Part shown: positions 1 through 11,850 of the stretch, piece by piece
Layout of the letters: each line of letters starts with the position of its first letter
Numbering within the stretch: the stretch's first letter is position 1
From: Bactrocera neohumeralis
Taxonomy: Eukaryota > Arthropoda > Insecta > Diptera > Tephritidae
Direction of reading: 5' to 3'
DNA length: 64,000 bases
Assembly: GCF_024586455.1 (NCBI RefSeq)
Contig: NW_026089623.1
Coordinates: 8,280,204 to 8,344,203, forward strand
Position numbers and translations under genes: made by a program
Notes under the pieces: generated by a model
What the model was told of the DNA's origin: nothing
What the model saw: the letters and a program-made list of their open reading frames with translations, nothing else
Database searches by the model: none

Positions 1-1618
1 GTGGTATGTTTCAAACCAAAATCCGTACTCTACACACACGGATAAATATGAGTAGATTACAACTCTATCAAGAAATACTTCTGCTGTCAGAACGTATTCC
101 GCGCTTCGGCTACTCTACCAGCAGTTTGCCGAAATAAATGCAGCAGCATATACATATGCAATACTAGGCAAAATATGGATGTTTAAATGAGTTAAGTATC
201 CACCCACTCTACCCGGGTAAACTGGCGCACCCTAACTGGACAGCTTAATTCACCACCGCTGATGACACCAACACAACTCACCATACCTATACACCCACTC
301 ATCAAAAAGGATGGACAAAAAGGGAAGCAGACACAATTCGTTCTACACAAGCCGCCCAGCACAATCGTTTCTTACTCACGCTACTCTCCCTTAATCCTAA
401 AAGTCAACCACAATCCACGTCAACTTTTCGCCAGCATTTACAATCAACAACATTCGCTCATCAACCTTCATCAAGATATTCGATTCCTCGTGCCACATCT
501 ACATCTTCTACAATCGCTCAGCGGTCCGGTTGGTGAATCATATCCACTCGCTTCGTACATTCGGCTCTCGAATATAACTTTATATTTTGTAAACATACGT
601 CTTAAGTAAACAATAAATTAAAATGATTATCCATTTAAAACATGTGAGCATGTGGTTAGTATTATTATTAAAATATTCAGACTCTGTTTTCGTCAAGACG
701 AGAAAGGTTTATTTGAAAAAATTGGTATTCCATCTTTTGCAAAATTAAAGCAATTCTTGATTCTAAAATGTAGGAATGGCTTAAATAAAAAAATTATAGA
801 TTTTGATATTGTCCCGAAGAGAAAAAAAACCTGGAACAAATTTACGGCATTAGTGCATAATGAAATGGTTACGAATTTTCTAATCATCAAATATAGAAAG
901 TCTCTAAAGATTCACATATTCCATCAGCTGTCTCCTGATGCATGCGCAACTGTGTTATGATTATTTCTTTTTTTTTTTTTTGCTTTAGAAAACGTACCTT
1001 TCATTCATTTATTCTTGTGTGGTGTAATTTATTATAAAGAATTTTAATAGTTAAGTTTTAAAAACAGAAGAAAAAATACATTTGTATTTTCATTTGTCGT
1101 TTGAACGATTCACAATGGTCAAATTGGTCTAAAATATGCACTAAAGATAGCGACTGTGCCAATTTAAACACGCACAAAGTCATCGCAATGACCTTTTTGT
1201 GCATGTAAACGCCAAGTGATGGTACTAAAAATCAAACGTGAAGATATCTACAATTACAGTCTAAAAGGTGTCCTATTTTACTCAATGAAAATCTCGCTTT
1301 CTTTTCAAAAGTAATTCGCATGGACTACTCAGAAAAAATAATGTCGCTAAATACCCAGATATCGGTGCAGTCCAATGGATATAAATAAGAGGGTGGAACA
1401 GTTTATTTTCTAAAATGTATTCCCTTTTTTAATACCAATTTACATATTAAGTTGGAAAATATCCCCTTTTCGCCTTTTTGTCTTTTGAAATTCGCGGCTA
1501 TGTATAAAGCGTTACAGAGCTCGTATCTACCAATAATATATATCTTTGAAAGGTCTTGAAATAATCTACAAAACGACGATATACATGATTAGTTTGGATA
1601 TTGCGTTCAACAGTTATA
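1..1618. other. Unassigned AT-rich stretch
   Basis: I see no supportable gene here. Two open frames exist, at 262-609 and 652-960 on the + strand. The first is rich in Pro, His, Ser and Leu and the second in Lys and Ile. Neither matches a family I recognise, and the second opens on GTG. The stretch around 540-630 (ending in AATAAATT) resembles the end of an LTR or a polyadenylation site, but I cannot find a partner repeat in the window. The rest is probably intron of the junctophilin gene that lies further right. Confidence 0.4.
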
Positions 1619-2456
1619 ATCGCCGTATTTTTTCCTAGAATTTTCGAGCATTACCCCTGTCGGCCAGCTTGTCTAGCTCTTCATACCCACGCATTTTGGC
1701 CTCTCTCTTTTTCTGTCTGCAAATACATCTCGCTTCCCTCTTCAACTCTCGGTATCTATCCCATCAGTCTGCTTTCTCTCCGTTGCGACACTGCATTTCT
1801 CATCGTACCAGCTGTTCTTTTACATTTCCGAAAACCAATGGTTTCGTTTGCAGCTAAACGTAAGGAGCTTGAAATGCCGTCCCACAGTTCCGTTATACCG
1901 AGTTGTTGACGAGTGCTCTTAGAGAGCAGGAGTACAAGCTTAGTAGAAAATCGTTCGGCTGTCTGTTGTGATTGCAGATTTTCGACGTCGAACCTTCCTT
2001 GTGTTTGTTGGTGTGCGTTTTTTGCTGCACAGAGGGATGCGAATCTTGGCTGAAACAAGATTGTGGTCTGAGTCGATGTTAGGACATCGGAGCGAACACA
2101 CGTCCAGAACACTGGAGACGTGATTGGTGGCTTTTCGATCCGGAGACAGCGAGGTAGCTTGATGTGTTCTCTTGTGCTGGAATCTAGTACTACAGATGAC
2201 CATATTTCGGGTCACGGCAAGGTCGATCAGTCTCTACCCAATTGGGGATGTTTCCTCTTGGAGTATGAATTTACCAACTGTTACGCCAAAGATACCTTCT
2301 TTGCCCACCCTGGCGTTAAAATCGCCAAGAACGATTTTGATATTGTGGCGAGGGCAGTACTCATAGGTGCCCTCCAAGCGGTCATAGAAGGCATCTTTGG
2401 TCACATCGTCCTTCTCCTCCGTCGGGGCGTGGGCGCAGATCAGCGATATATTAGGT
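1619..2456 (-). mobile_element. RTE-like LINE, copy 1 (endonuclease and linker fragment)
   Basis: This is a minus-strand piece of the same LINE family that is best preserved at 57078-59040. Bases about 1619-1830 match 58795-59030 of that copy. Further into it the minus strand reads the C-terminal half of an AP-type endonuclease: LGDFNARVGKEGIFG near 2290-2345 and the terminal PNIDSDHNLVSAKIR near 2040-2080. A linker towards the reverse transcriptase follows, with stops and frameshifts. The reverse transcriptase and 3' end are missing, and the N-terminal endonuclease is cut at about 2456. Both ends are therefore lost, which suggests later deletion rather than simple 5' truncation. It is not functional. 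Confidence 0.85.
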
Positions 2457-2599
2457 TAGGTCAAATCATACGAAAAAAGCCATGTTTTTGTGATTTTTTT
2501 CCTGACGACACAGTTAAAATTTATTTATCCAACCAATGGCACATTGAAGTCTGACATTTGAAAAATGTCTTATCAATTTTTTACAAAGAAATATTAAAA

Positions 2600-3165
2600 A
2601 ATACGGCAATGTAGCAATTGTCCGGACGGGTCTCGAAAAAAAGTTAAATTGCGGTGTCCCTCATAACTCGTTGCTGGATCATTTGAAATCAAAAAATGAA
2701 AGTTCATTCGTTAAATAATAGTTTTCCCTAGGTAACGCTGTAAGGGTTTTTTTTGAAATTCCAATTTTTGAATTTTTTCAAAGACTTATAAGTGAAAAAC
2801 ACAATTTTTTGGGAAAAAATCGGCTAATTTGTTATTGCGAAATCAAAATTATGAACAAAAAAAAAGAAACTCTCCAGCTCCTCGTAAAATATGTACAGAA
2901 ATAATGTTTAAAATTTCAAAAGGATCGGTGCAGTAGTTTTGATGTTATGAGGAGCACCGACTTTGAAAACGTGAGTTGTGGGAAAAACGCTTTAAAGTTT
3001 CACATACGCTCAGAACCAAATCGGAGGGCGGAGACTTACAAGTGTATATCTCCGTCAATTCTGTTTTAATTGCTCTCAAATTTTCACAGAATAATCTTAA
3101 CATATTATACATTAATATAAAATAGAAAAAATGCAAAAAAAAATAGTACCTTACTCCCCCCTTAA
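2600..3165. mobile_element. Degraded TTAA-type MITE (relative of 35200-35769)
   Basis: The right part of this stretch resembles the better-bounded MITE at 35200-35769. Both contain a GGGAAAAACGC motif followed by an AAATGCAAAAAAAAAT tract, and both end in a C-run followed by TTAA (here CTTACTCCCCCC then TTAA at 3162-3165). I could not find a matching left end, so the left limit is a guess. No coding capacity is visible. The sequence 2457-2600 before it is AT-rich and unassigned. Confidence 0.4.
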
Positions 3166-3206
3166 ATCGTTATGCTTAGTGCGATTGCCATGGTCGTCAT
3201 TAAAAG

Positions 3207-3462
3207 GGGGGGTCTCTCATCCGAGGCTGGTTGTTATTTTTCATTGGGGGTGTTTTTTACGTGGCGGGTCCCAAACCCAGCGCACAACCCTGTGTGTGGT
3301 TACTTCAGCTCGCCTTCAAACGGATGTTCTTAGGCTACTCAGAGGATACTTGGTCAAAGACCGGAAGTCGTGAGCTGCTTGAAATGTAAATATAATCGTT
3401 TCTGGCCACTTCCAAGTGCATGCCGATCAGAGAACTTTCCTCACTTGCGTGAACTTCTACAC
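3207..3462 (+). repeat. Dispersed repeat C, copy 1
   Basis: About 255 bp, closely similar to 44242-44511. It runs from GGGGTCTCTCATCCGAGGCT to ACTTGCGTGAACTTCTACAC. It is GC-richer than its surroundings. At the second site it is followed by the 3' part of an RTE LINE in the same orientation, so I infer that repeat C is the 5' region of that LINE family. Here it stands alone. A solitary LINE 5' end would be unusual, because LINE copies normally keep the 3' end. Confidence 0.75.
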
Positions 3463-3576
3463 TCTCTCATTTCTACTCACTCAAATTAACAGCTCAAAAA
3501 AAGAAACACCCTAATGTATATAGTGATTTCCACAAAAACGTATTTTTCACCAAAACACCTACAATCTAAATAATTA

Positions 3577-4790
3577 CATGTAAGGAAAAGCTAAGCTCGG
3601 GTATAAGCGAACATTTCATGCTCTTGCAACTTGCAAAGATTAAAGCCATGGTAATACTTTCAGGTAAATAAGTCCTCTTAGTTATACAGGTCTATATTAA
3701 CCCGATTCAACCTATTTGTACCACATATGCGTATTAGTATCAGGAAAATATTCGCTCTGAATTTCAATTATGTATCTCATACATTGCGCGGAATTTTTGG
3801 TATGAGGTCAACTATAGTCTCTGGGGTCCACATATTCGTTAGCTAAGGGATTGAACAGTTTTGAGTCCATTTATACAATTTTTGGTCATAAGGTGATATA
3901 TTTCAAAAGATTACTGGTGCAAAAATTTTTCCCGTTATATTAATTGCTTTTTCATTTGCATACAGCAAAATTTAAGAATCCAGTGAAATTAAAAATTATG
4001 TTATATGGGAAGTTGACATAGTTGTAGTCCGATTTCACTCATATCCACACTGTTACATTGGGATGTCAGTAGAGTAGTTGGTGGAAATTGGACGGTCGGG
4101 TCTCGAGATATGTGATTTCTCCCAAAAGTGGGCGGTTCTACGCCCATCGTCTAATTTTCACAATAGCCCCATAAAGCCCTCTCATACCGGAGGTAAATTT
4201 AAGTGTCTCTGACGTATTTAGTTATTGATTTATTGCGCTTTTAGTAGTTATCATTCAATTTCATCTATTTTCACACTGTCGGTAGAAGTTCGTATAATCT
4301 TTGCGCTAGGTTTTAATTTGGTTGTATATACATATCTACATTTTACTTATTGGAGGGCGGGACCACGCTCAGTTTTTTAAATTTTTTACTCTTAGGTGCC
4401 CATTTTTACTGCTGCTATATTACACTTTTAAAGCGAATACTTAGTTCAAATTATATTAATTTAGTGCTTAGCTAAAACACTTGATAAGTTTTCGGTTAAT
4501 GGCGTTTTGTGGCAGTGGTACAATAACGCCCTCTGCGAACCCTTTTTGTTTTTTTTGGAATGCGCATACCAAATTTCATCGAGATATCTTAATTTTTACT
4601 CAAGTTACAACCAGCATGGGCGGACGTACAGTCAAACAGTCACCTGGATTTCAACTTGTCCCTTCATCCTGATCATTTATATACATACATATAGAACTCT
4701 ATATCTGTCTCGCTTAATTTTAGGTGATACGTCCAACCGTTAGGTGAACAAAGCTATTATACTCTTCAGCAACCTGTTACAAGAATATGA
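3577..4790 (+). repeat. Dispersed repeat A, copy 1 (noncoding transposon)
   Basis: A full-length but diverged copy of the commonest repeat in the window. Its marks are a start like GTAAGGAAGGGCTAAGTTCGGG, then ATGCTCTTGCAACTTGCAA, internal blocks such as CCGATTTCACTCATATCCACACTG and a GGGCGG-ACCACGC stretch, a CATCCTGATCATTTATATA block near the end, and a terminal ACTCTTCAGCAACCTGTTAC hairpin-like end. It has no coding capacity. The sequence TACTCTTGCAAC occurs near both ends in opposite orientation, so it behaves like a nonautonomous DNA element with short inverted ends. I cannot place it in a superfamily. Confidence 0.75.
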
Positions 4791-5880
4791 AAACTGTCAA
4801 TGTAATTAAAGAAACAATGAATAAAAAACAGTAATTCACTTTGTTCCGTTGAAACTTTCAAATCTTTCCACACCTGACCTCTTGTTTACTTTCCCCACAC
4901 GAAACATATGGAAATATAATAACAAACTAAGTATTGTGCAACTGAAAATTTTTATGAGGAATAGAGTTTTTATTTTGCCATACTCTATCTGGCAATTGCA
5001 ATTTTGCACAAGGTGCATCATAACAATAAAAAAGAAAGGAAGAGTTTGATCAAACATTTTATAATTTTGCAAATTTCAAGGATCAAAGCAATACTTTCAA
5101 ATATTGGTAAAACGTTTACATTAAAAATTTTTTCTACAAAATTATGAATGGAATGTACTTCTACTTGGTATCTTATTAACTTATCCGTACACTCACACAG
5201 TTTTGTTTAATACCTCCAATATTTATATTAATATCAACATCGAATGAGATATACATACATATGTGATATAAAATCTACCAAATGGTCAAAATTTAACATA
5301 AGGAAATTTGTGTATTAGGAATAAGAGGCTAAGATCCAAGTCCAAACTAACTACATTCATATTCAGTTCATTCAAGTTCATCAACGGTTATAACTTAGGA
5401 GGAAAATCCGGAATCACAGTATAGATTATATTATAAAGTTTCAGCGCACGGACGGATGGACAGAGAATTAACTGAAACTCAACGAAAAAAGTAAATTTTT
5501 ATCTCAAGAATTGCTACAGTTACCACAATTGATGACATAAAGTGTTATATCTCGTCAAAATTAAAAACGGACGATACTGACATCTAACTTTAAATACGGC
5601 AGTAATATTTCGTCTTTTAAGATCGGCATTGGTTGTTGACAGTTGGCCACCTGGTGTCCTGGTGCCTTTCTGCGTGATTGTGTGGTTTCACTGTGGTTGT
5701 TGCTAAAATACCAAGAAAACCCTTTGATACAAAAACCTGATTAATAATAATTCGATGAGTATTTATTAAATATCATTAATTGTAATTTTAAAATCATCGC
5801 TTTCACATAAATTTGGCTAACTTTTTGATAATGCGATATTCAATAGCGAATTTGAAATCTTTAGATTGATCGGTTGAGCA
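4791..5880. other. Unassigned intronic stretch
   Basis: AT-rich sequence with only short frames on both strands. Around 5450-5600 there is weak similarity in style to repeat A (CGGACGGATGGACAGAGAATTAACTG), perhaps a remnant. Around 5640-5700 lies a short GT- and GC-richer patch with no recognised identity. No gene is supported. Confidence 0.35.
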
Positions 5881-5889
5881 AAATAGAAG

Positions 5890-6615
5890 GTGTTATCCTG
5901 TTTGCTGTACATTCTTTAATTGCATCTGAAGAAGTCGAAGATGAGAAACATGCAGACGTCATTGAATTTAAGTTTGCGTTAATGGTGGTCATATTTACTT
6001 AACTTATCATATATACTGACTCAATCGAACTTATCTGTAAATGTGATGCATGCTATTTTTTTAATAAATAATGCTTTTTCTATGGCAAAAATACTGATTC
6101 CTTAATTGTTTTTGGAGATTTCAACGTACAGTGTGTAACATGGAAATCTATCATTAATTACATCATTCCTGTTAGTTTTCGCTTTTGTTTTAACGAGTTC
6201 TTAGATAAAATGTCGGAGTTGGGTCTTCACTAAACAAACAAAATTGGTAAGTTTTTAGATCTGATTTACGTTGATAACGCTTCAATATTCTCTGTTGTCC
6301 GATGTTATCCTTTGGTTCTGCCAGAGGACTCTTATTATCCTGCTTTGGAAATTAATATCGAAATCATAGCCAACTTACTCCATAATAATACACAAGACTT
6401 TTGTTCTCGTTTCAACTTAGCAAAAGCTAAATTTAAGAAGATTAATTGTGAACTTTCTAAAGGAACTTGGCCAGATTACAGTGGTAATATTGAATTTAGT
6501 GTCTCCCATTTTAATTAAACTATTTTAAATTTGTTTGAAAGTTCCGAAATGAGTTGTTACTCAAAGAGAGAATTCTAATTTGTGGTTTTCGTGAGAGTTA
6601 TTAAATTAAAAAAAT
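5890..6615 (+). mobile_element. LINE remnant, endonuclease part
   Basis: The + strand reads a decayed non-LTR retrotransposon endonuclease. LIVFGDFNVQ is at about 6100-6135, then EFLDKMSELGLH at about 6195-6230, and GKFLDLIYVDNASIFSVV at 6246-6300. A linker rich in Asn and Lys follows, ending in VSHFN and a stop at 6519. The frame is broken by stops. Its linker is cut by repeat A at about 6619. The matching reverse transcriptase and C-terminal part of a LINE of similar type lies at 11040-11850 in the same orientation. I infer that the two are halves of one copy separated by repeat A and the mariner nest. Confidence 0.7.
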
Positions 6616-6618
6616 ACC

Positions 6619-7930
6619 ATTTTATACTCTTGCAACTTGCAAGAATCAAAGCCAGGGAAATACTTTTAGGTGCAAAACCAAACATATAGAGTAAAGTCAG
6701 CCAGATGTTCGAAAATCCTGATATTAGTCACATAGGGCCATGTTTCCGCTCAAATTTATCTATTTAGGCACAAAGATACACTGTTATGAATAAAACACGC
6801 TCTTTTATTTTCATTGGCATAACTTACATATTGGCCAATATATGCGGTACAAAGTCACCCCGATGATCAAAAATTTTTATATTAGGTATATGTATTGGTC
6901 CGATTCAACCCATTTTAGACATACAGACATACAGACAAGTCACCCCGATGATCAAAAATTTTTATATTAGGTATATGTATTGGTTCGATTCAACCCATTT
7001 TAGACATACAGACATACCATTATAAGAGAAGGATTGCTCCTTAATTTCAGTTATATATCTCACACATTGACCGACATTTTCGATCAAAAGTCAACTATAG
7101 GTACACTTGAACAGTTTTTATTGGATGTAAATAATTTTGGTCATAAGGTGGCATACACTAAAAGCATTAATCGATCAGAGTTTAATCCCGTTATATTAAT
7201 TGCTTCATGGTTTGTGTACTGGAAAGTAAAAGAATCAAGTGGAATTTAAAATTGTGCTATAAGGCAAGTAGGTGTATGTATTGTCCGATCTCGCTTATTT
7301 TCACATTGTAAGATAGGAATATGAAAAAAATGCCACTTACCAAATTTTCTCGAAATCGGTTGGTCCCTATTAAACCGTATCATACCATCCTTTTGGCAAA
7401 GATTTACGCTTCTGGGAGAAAGCGGGGTTTTCATCCGATTCATCCATTTTCACACCGTATTTAGGTTTTCTTTTAATATTCCTGCTGGGCAAATTTGATT
7501 GTTGTAACTTAAGTTGTTTAGAAGATATATACATACATTAAACTTGTTAGAGGGCTTTTCCCAAAAAATTTTGCCAACAGATGCTCTTGCATCCTCTTAA
7601 TTTAGAGCTTAGTTTTGGCACTCTATATGTTTTCTGTTAATGGTGATTTGTGGGCGTGGCAGTTGTCCGATTACGCCCATCTACGGAGTTGATTTTTTTT
7701 TGTACTAAAGAACCTACAAACCAAGTTTCATCAAGATTTCACAATTTTTATTCAAGTTGCAGCTTTAACGGATGGACAGACAGGTAGTCAACCGAATTTC
7801 AATTTTCCGCTCATCCTTATCATTTATATATATACACATAACCATATATCTCAATTAATTTTAGGTGATACGTACAACCGTTAGTTGAACAAAACTATAA
7901 TACTCTGTGGCAACTGGTTGCAAGAGTATA
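6619..7930 (+). repeat. Dispersed repeat A, copy 2
   Basis: This copy runs from ATTTTATACTCTTGCAACTT to GGCAACTGGTTGCAAGAGTA, so its two ends are inverted copies of TACTCTTGCAAC. The first 40 bp seen in other copies (CAAGTAAGGAAGGGCTAAG) are absent. Inside is an 85-bp direct tandem duplication (period 85, units starting 6854 and 6939). Noncoding throughout; the short frames at 7034-7443 are chance. Confidence 0.75.
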
Positions 7931-8050
7931 CAAATAATATTATATTAAATATATAATATATTATATATATAGTTAAATATGTTAAAACAATAATTTTATT
8001 ACGGCCCAGATATGATACCCTTATGCTTCTTTTAAAATGTGCCACATATA
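7931..8050. other. AT-rich spacer
   Basis: Short AT-rich block with an AATATATTATATATATA run around 7950-7975. It may be the residue of the LINE linker between repeat A and the mariner. Its last two bases (TA, 8049-8050) are the left target-site duplication of the mariner. Confidence 0.4.
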
Positions 8051-8745
8051 CAAGGTGTGTTCCAAAGTAAACAGGTTTTTACAAAAACAAACAGAACAAA
8101 TGGTTTTTTTCGGCAAAATCAATTTATTTTATTCAAAATAGTCTCCTCTGCCAGTCTGCCGTTGCAAACATTTTGAATGGCTTCTAACACCCCTATTCTG
8201 TACACTTGACAAATTCAACATATTTCTAATTTGTCAAAATTTGAAATTTATCAAGCATTTCGTATTCTGTGCCTGAAAAAATATGTATTTTCTTTATAAG
8301 TTGTTAAGATGTCAAATGCTCTTGACAGTGCTCGTTATGAATTAAATATTTGATTGTGCATCTTGTTGTGAAAATGGAAGATATTTTACTTTTGTTATTA
8401 TTGTTAAACGAAGATGAAAATTTGTGAGAATAGGAATCGCGCGTGGCATTTAAAATATTTACGCGACGATAGCAATCCATTTTCTGTGAGCGAGAATACC
8501 TTTGGGCAAAAAATTTGAAAAAATTGATGAACTAGCCCCACACAATGATCAGAAAACGTCACTACCTTTAACTGTAATGGTTCCATCAGCTTTGAACTTC
8601 TTTGGACACGGCTCATATGTATCAGGAAATGTGTAGGTAACAACGTCAACTTGCCCATGAGTCAGTCGTCAGTTCAACAGAGGAAGAAACTTTTATAAAA
8701 ATGGGGCAATTATTATTGTAATACAAATAATAATATACTAATTTA

Positions 8746-9746
8746 CAGCCCTATTCTGAAAAAACCTCTCAACTGAGTTGAAAGGAAAAATTTGAGAGAT
8801 TTCTTGTGAGGCATATTTTGTGAGGCTATTCTTGCTCAAACCTCATAAGAAAAAAGCTTAAAAAAGTCACCACGTGAGGTAAAAAGCTTTTTGCTGTCAA
8901 ACAGCTGTTTTAATAAAAATAAACAAACAAAAACCCAAATGGATAATAAAAATATGTATGCGTCTGTGTTTGAGGGTGAAACAATCCCATTATGGGTACA
9001 ATCGTTTGCGCCGATTGTGCCCTTGATCCCAAATTTCGTGTAAAATCTTTAAGAGAAAATTGATTTATTTATTTATATTTATTTTTATTTTATTTTACCC
9101 CTTCTTTGTATCTGAAACATCCTGCGCGCTTGAAGGGAAATAAATTTCACTGCCCTTAACATCCATAATTAATTTCGAAATAAAGTGCAGAGGTCTAGAC
9201 ACAGAGGACTGGCTCATAGAGAGCATATAACTATTACCAACGCATTTTTGGTAAGAGCCATGCCCGTAAAAATACAAACACGCCAGGAAACGCAGATCAA
9301 AAGATATACTCGACTTCTGCTCATCATGCGGCACCAATTCACCTATAAGCACTTTACATAGCGATTTTGGGAATCGAAATGTATTTATAATTGTTGTGTC
9401 TTGCATACTAAAAGGATCGATTTGTCTCGCAAACCCTTTAACACTTTCCTCCTACCGCCCGATTCCTCCGCCTCAACAATTGCCGCATATACAAATAATA
9501 GTTCCTCCATGCTAATTATAACACTCAATTCTCAATTTTTTTAAAAAATGTAAAATATTGATTTAAAACAAAACAAACACAGATGTTTTCTATTATGATG
9601 GCTGCTTTCACACGTCACAGATATTTGTGATAATAGTGAGCATTTGAGCTTTTGAATTTTCGCCAGAATAAGGTAACCCTCACTATAGTGAGAAACATCA
9701 CTGTAGTGAGGTTGGTGACTTTTGTGAGGGCATAAGAATAGGGCTG
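8746..9746 (-). mobile_element. Inner PIF/Harbinger element nested in the outer one
   Basis: Ends are CAGCCCTATTCTG and CAGAATAGGGCTG-like (right end AAGAATAGGGCTG). The target-site duplication is TTA (8743-8745 and 9747-9749). The length is 1001 bp. It sits inside the outer Harbinger and interrupts that element's transposase remnant. It carries one readable transposase fragment on the minus strand (9095-9406). Subterminal bases contain several CTCAC/GTGAG repeats (for example 8865-8880 and 9660-9725), as expected for transposase-binding repeats. Confidence 0.9.
9095..9406 (-). pseudogene. Harbinger (HARBI1-like) transposase fragment
   Basis: About 103 residues of a Harbinger transposase N-terminal region, with HDEQKSSISFDLRFLACLYF, then YGHGSYQKCVGNSYMLSMSQ, then SSVSRPLHFISKLI. 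In intact family members this region precedes the catalytic DDE domain, and SxSxSSVSR is its recognisable signature. The frame ends at a stop after SSAQDVSDTKKG, and the DDE nuclease part is absent from this 1001-bp element. It cannot encode an active transposase. Short stretches of related but different sequence remain in the outer element on the opposite strand. Confidence 0.8.
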
Positions 9747-11039
9747 TTAAGGTAATTTATTTGATATCTATTCCAGATTTTTTAGAAAATTTGGAATAAA
9801 AAGCACCATAGGAGCAATTGACTGCACGCAAATTGCTATCAATATAATTTGAATAGATATCAGCTGTTTCTATTTACATTATTTTGTTCACCACGCGTGT
9901 GGGGAAAAGCTTTGCGAATTGAAGCTTTTACTTTTATCAAGATTGGCACAGAATACCAAAATATTTCGTGCTTTATAAATATTTAAGTTAATTTTCAATA
10001 TTTAATAATTTGTCAAGTGCACAGAATAGGGGTGTAAGTCTGCATAACGCTTTCCTTTCATGGGCAAATGCATTTTTCCGAAAGGAAAGAAGTCACACGG
10101 TGCCAAATCAGTGATTAATGGTTAAAATGTGATTTTTGGTCAAATAATCGGTCACAAACGTCGATCAATGAGACGGCGCATTATCGTGCAACAAACGCCA
10201 ACTTTCATCTTCGCGATATTTGGGCCGAACACGTCGAATACGGCGCACCAAACGCTTAAAAACTCCAAGGTAGAATACCGCATTAACGTTTTGGCCGGGT
10301 GGAACAAATTTTTTATGGACAATACCCTTGGAATCATAAAAACAAATCAGCATTGTCTTCACTTTTGACTTCTCCATGCACATTTTTTTGGGTTTTGGCT
10401 CGTCCGGTGCCTTCCATTGAGCACTCTGACGTTTCGTTTCGGGATCATATTAAAAACACCACATTTTGTCACCAGTCACAATATTGCAAAGGAAGTTTTT
10501 GACCTCTTTAATGATGTCCTTCGAATGTTGGCTTCAGAGCAATTTTTGGTGGTCAGTCACTTTGTGCGGAACAAACCGTGCACACACATTTGGTAAGCCC
10601 AAATGTTCGGTCAAAATGCGATAAATTGATGTTTTGGAGATGTTCAGTTCCATTTCCATGAATTTCAATGATGATTTTGGCTGATTTTTGATGAATTCGC
10701 GCACAGTTTCGATGTAATTTCCGGTGATCACGGATTTTGATTGTCCCACATGTTGATCGTCATTTATATCTTCACGACCACTTTTCATTGAAACCACTCA
10801 TGCACTCTGCTACGGGAAAGGCAATCATCGCCATTAACTTATTTCATCAATTGAAACGTTTTGGTAAAATTTTACCAATTTTAAAACAAAATGTAATGTT
10901 GGCTCTTTGTTCGAAGTTCATTTTCGCACCAATAACACAAACATACAATGAAATGTCATGAAATTATATAGATGGCGCCACCAGGGGCGCTAAACTCAAA
11001 AAGTCCTGTTTATTTTGGAAAGCTTCTTGTATATTTATA

Positions 11040-11850
11040 CTAATCCTTAACAAAACTATTTAATGTACATATCTCTTAAGGCTTATTTCCAACAATATAG
11101 AAAAAGTCATTTATAAATCCTTTACATAAGAGTCATCCATTGAAAACTATAGGGGAATAGCAAAGTTGTCAGCAATACCTAAACTTTTAACTTTCTGGAC
11201 GTCAGCACGGTTTTTTTAAAGGGAAGTCTGCAGTAACTAATTTGCCAGAATTGTGTATAAACAGGCATACTGATGTTATATACACAGATTTTAGTAAAGC
11301 TGTTGATAAAGTAAACAATTCAATTTATTTGAATAAACTGTATCTTTTTGGTTTTCAACCAATATTTCTAAAATGGGTTGTTTCTTATCTTAGTGATAGA
11401 ACTCAACAAGTTATATTTAACGATATTTTTTTTTTTATTTAATTAATGTGTTTTTTCAGAAGATCTGTAGATCGTACTTCATTTGTAATAAAAACCTTTA
11501 GCTTATAGCAAGCTAAATATGCAATTTTGTTGATCTGGTAGTAACTATGTACCCTAAACCCAATTTTCATCTTCATGCATCTTCCATAATTTTTAATTTT
11601 AAAAGAATTTATGGATCCGCTTACTACAAAATTTTATTTACATCTTCGAGAATTCTAAAGAATGCTTCTGTGGTATGGAATCCTAGTTGGCAAGTCCATT
11701 TGGAGACGTTAAAGTCTGTTCAAAAACAATTTTTACTTTTTGCCTTAAATCATTTTTTGGGATTTCAGGTTAAATCTCCCCTCATATACTATAGGGTAAA
11801 TTCGCATTGGAAAATTATTTTTATTTACTTTGAAGTACAAAATGTGTGAA
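11040..11850 (+). pseudogene. LINE remnant, reverse transcriptase and C-terminal part
   Basis: The + strand reads reverse transcriptase blocks in decayed form. There is a GFFKGKSAVTN-like block around 11205-11240, VIYTDFSKAVDKVNNSIYLN at about 11275-11335, and LKWVVSYLSDRTQQVIFNDI at about 11370-11430. After a gap a C-terminal block follows with NASVVWNPSWQVHLETLKSV at about 11660-11720, then KQFLLFALNHFLG. The YADD box is missing, so a deletion lies between 11440 and 11540. This is a jockey/CR1-group type of LINE. It is probably the continuation of the endonuclease fragment at 5890-6615. Confidence 0.75.

Larger units (their letters stand above)
8188..10034 (+). mobile_element. Outer PIF/Harbinger element inserted in mariner
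   Basis: Ends are CACCCCTATTCTGTACACTT and its inverted partner ending ACAGAATAGGGGTG, matching over about 27 bp with one difference. The target-site duplication is TAA (8185-8187 and 10035-10037), typical of Harbinger. Without the inner insertion it is about 843 bp. On the + strand there are traces of a Harbinger transposase. A stretch around 8520-8660 contains a diverged APHNDQKTSLPLT block and FFGHGSYVSGNV. After the inner insertion, FGIKSTIGAIDCTQIAI is at about 9787-9840, the usual GAIDCTHV-type catalytic-aspartate block. Much of the gene is missing, so this is a nonautonomous derivative. Confidence 0.9.
8051..11029 (-). mobile_element. Mariner family M1, copy 1, split by nested Harbinger elements
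   Basis: Terminal inverted repeats are CAAGGTGTGTTCCAAAGTAA (left) and CAAGAAGCTTTCCAAAATAA (reverse complement of the right end), each continuing into ACAGG. The element is flanked by TA on both sides. The transposase lies on the minus strand from about 10960. The helix-turn-helix part is read between 10830 and 10540 (VITGNYIETVREFIKNQPKS, NISKTSIYRILTEHLGL). The VTGD aspartate is near 10470, LLHDNAPSH is near 10165-10190, and GKMHLPMKGKRYAD runs to about 10040. The gene then resumes at 8187-8100 on the other side of the Harbinger insertion. Stops and frameshifts break it. Copies 2 and 3 of the same family are at 51300-51944 and 63402 onwards. Confidence 0.9.

Noticed and set aside
540..640. 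LTR-like end with AATAAATT
   Set aside because: No second LTR or internal retrotransposon sequence found beside it.
262..960. Two frames of 115 and 102 codons on the + strand
   Set aside because: No family signature, one opens on GTG, and codon content is like the surrounding AT-rich or Pro/His-rich noncoding DNA. I could not support a gene.
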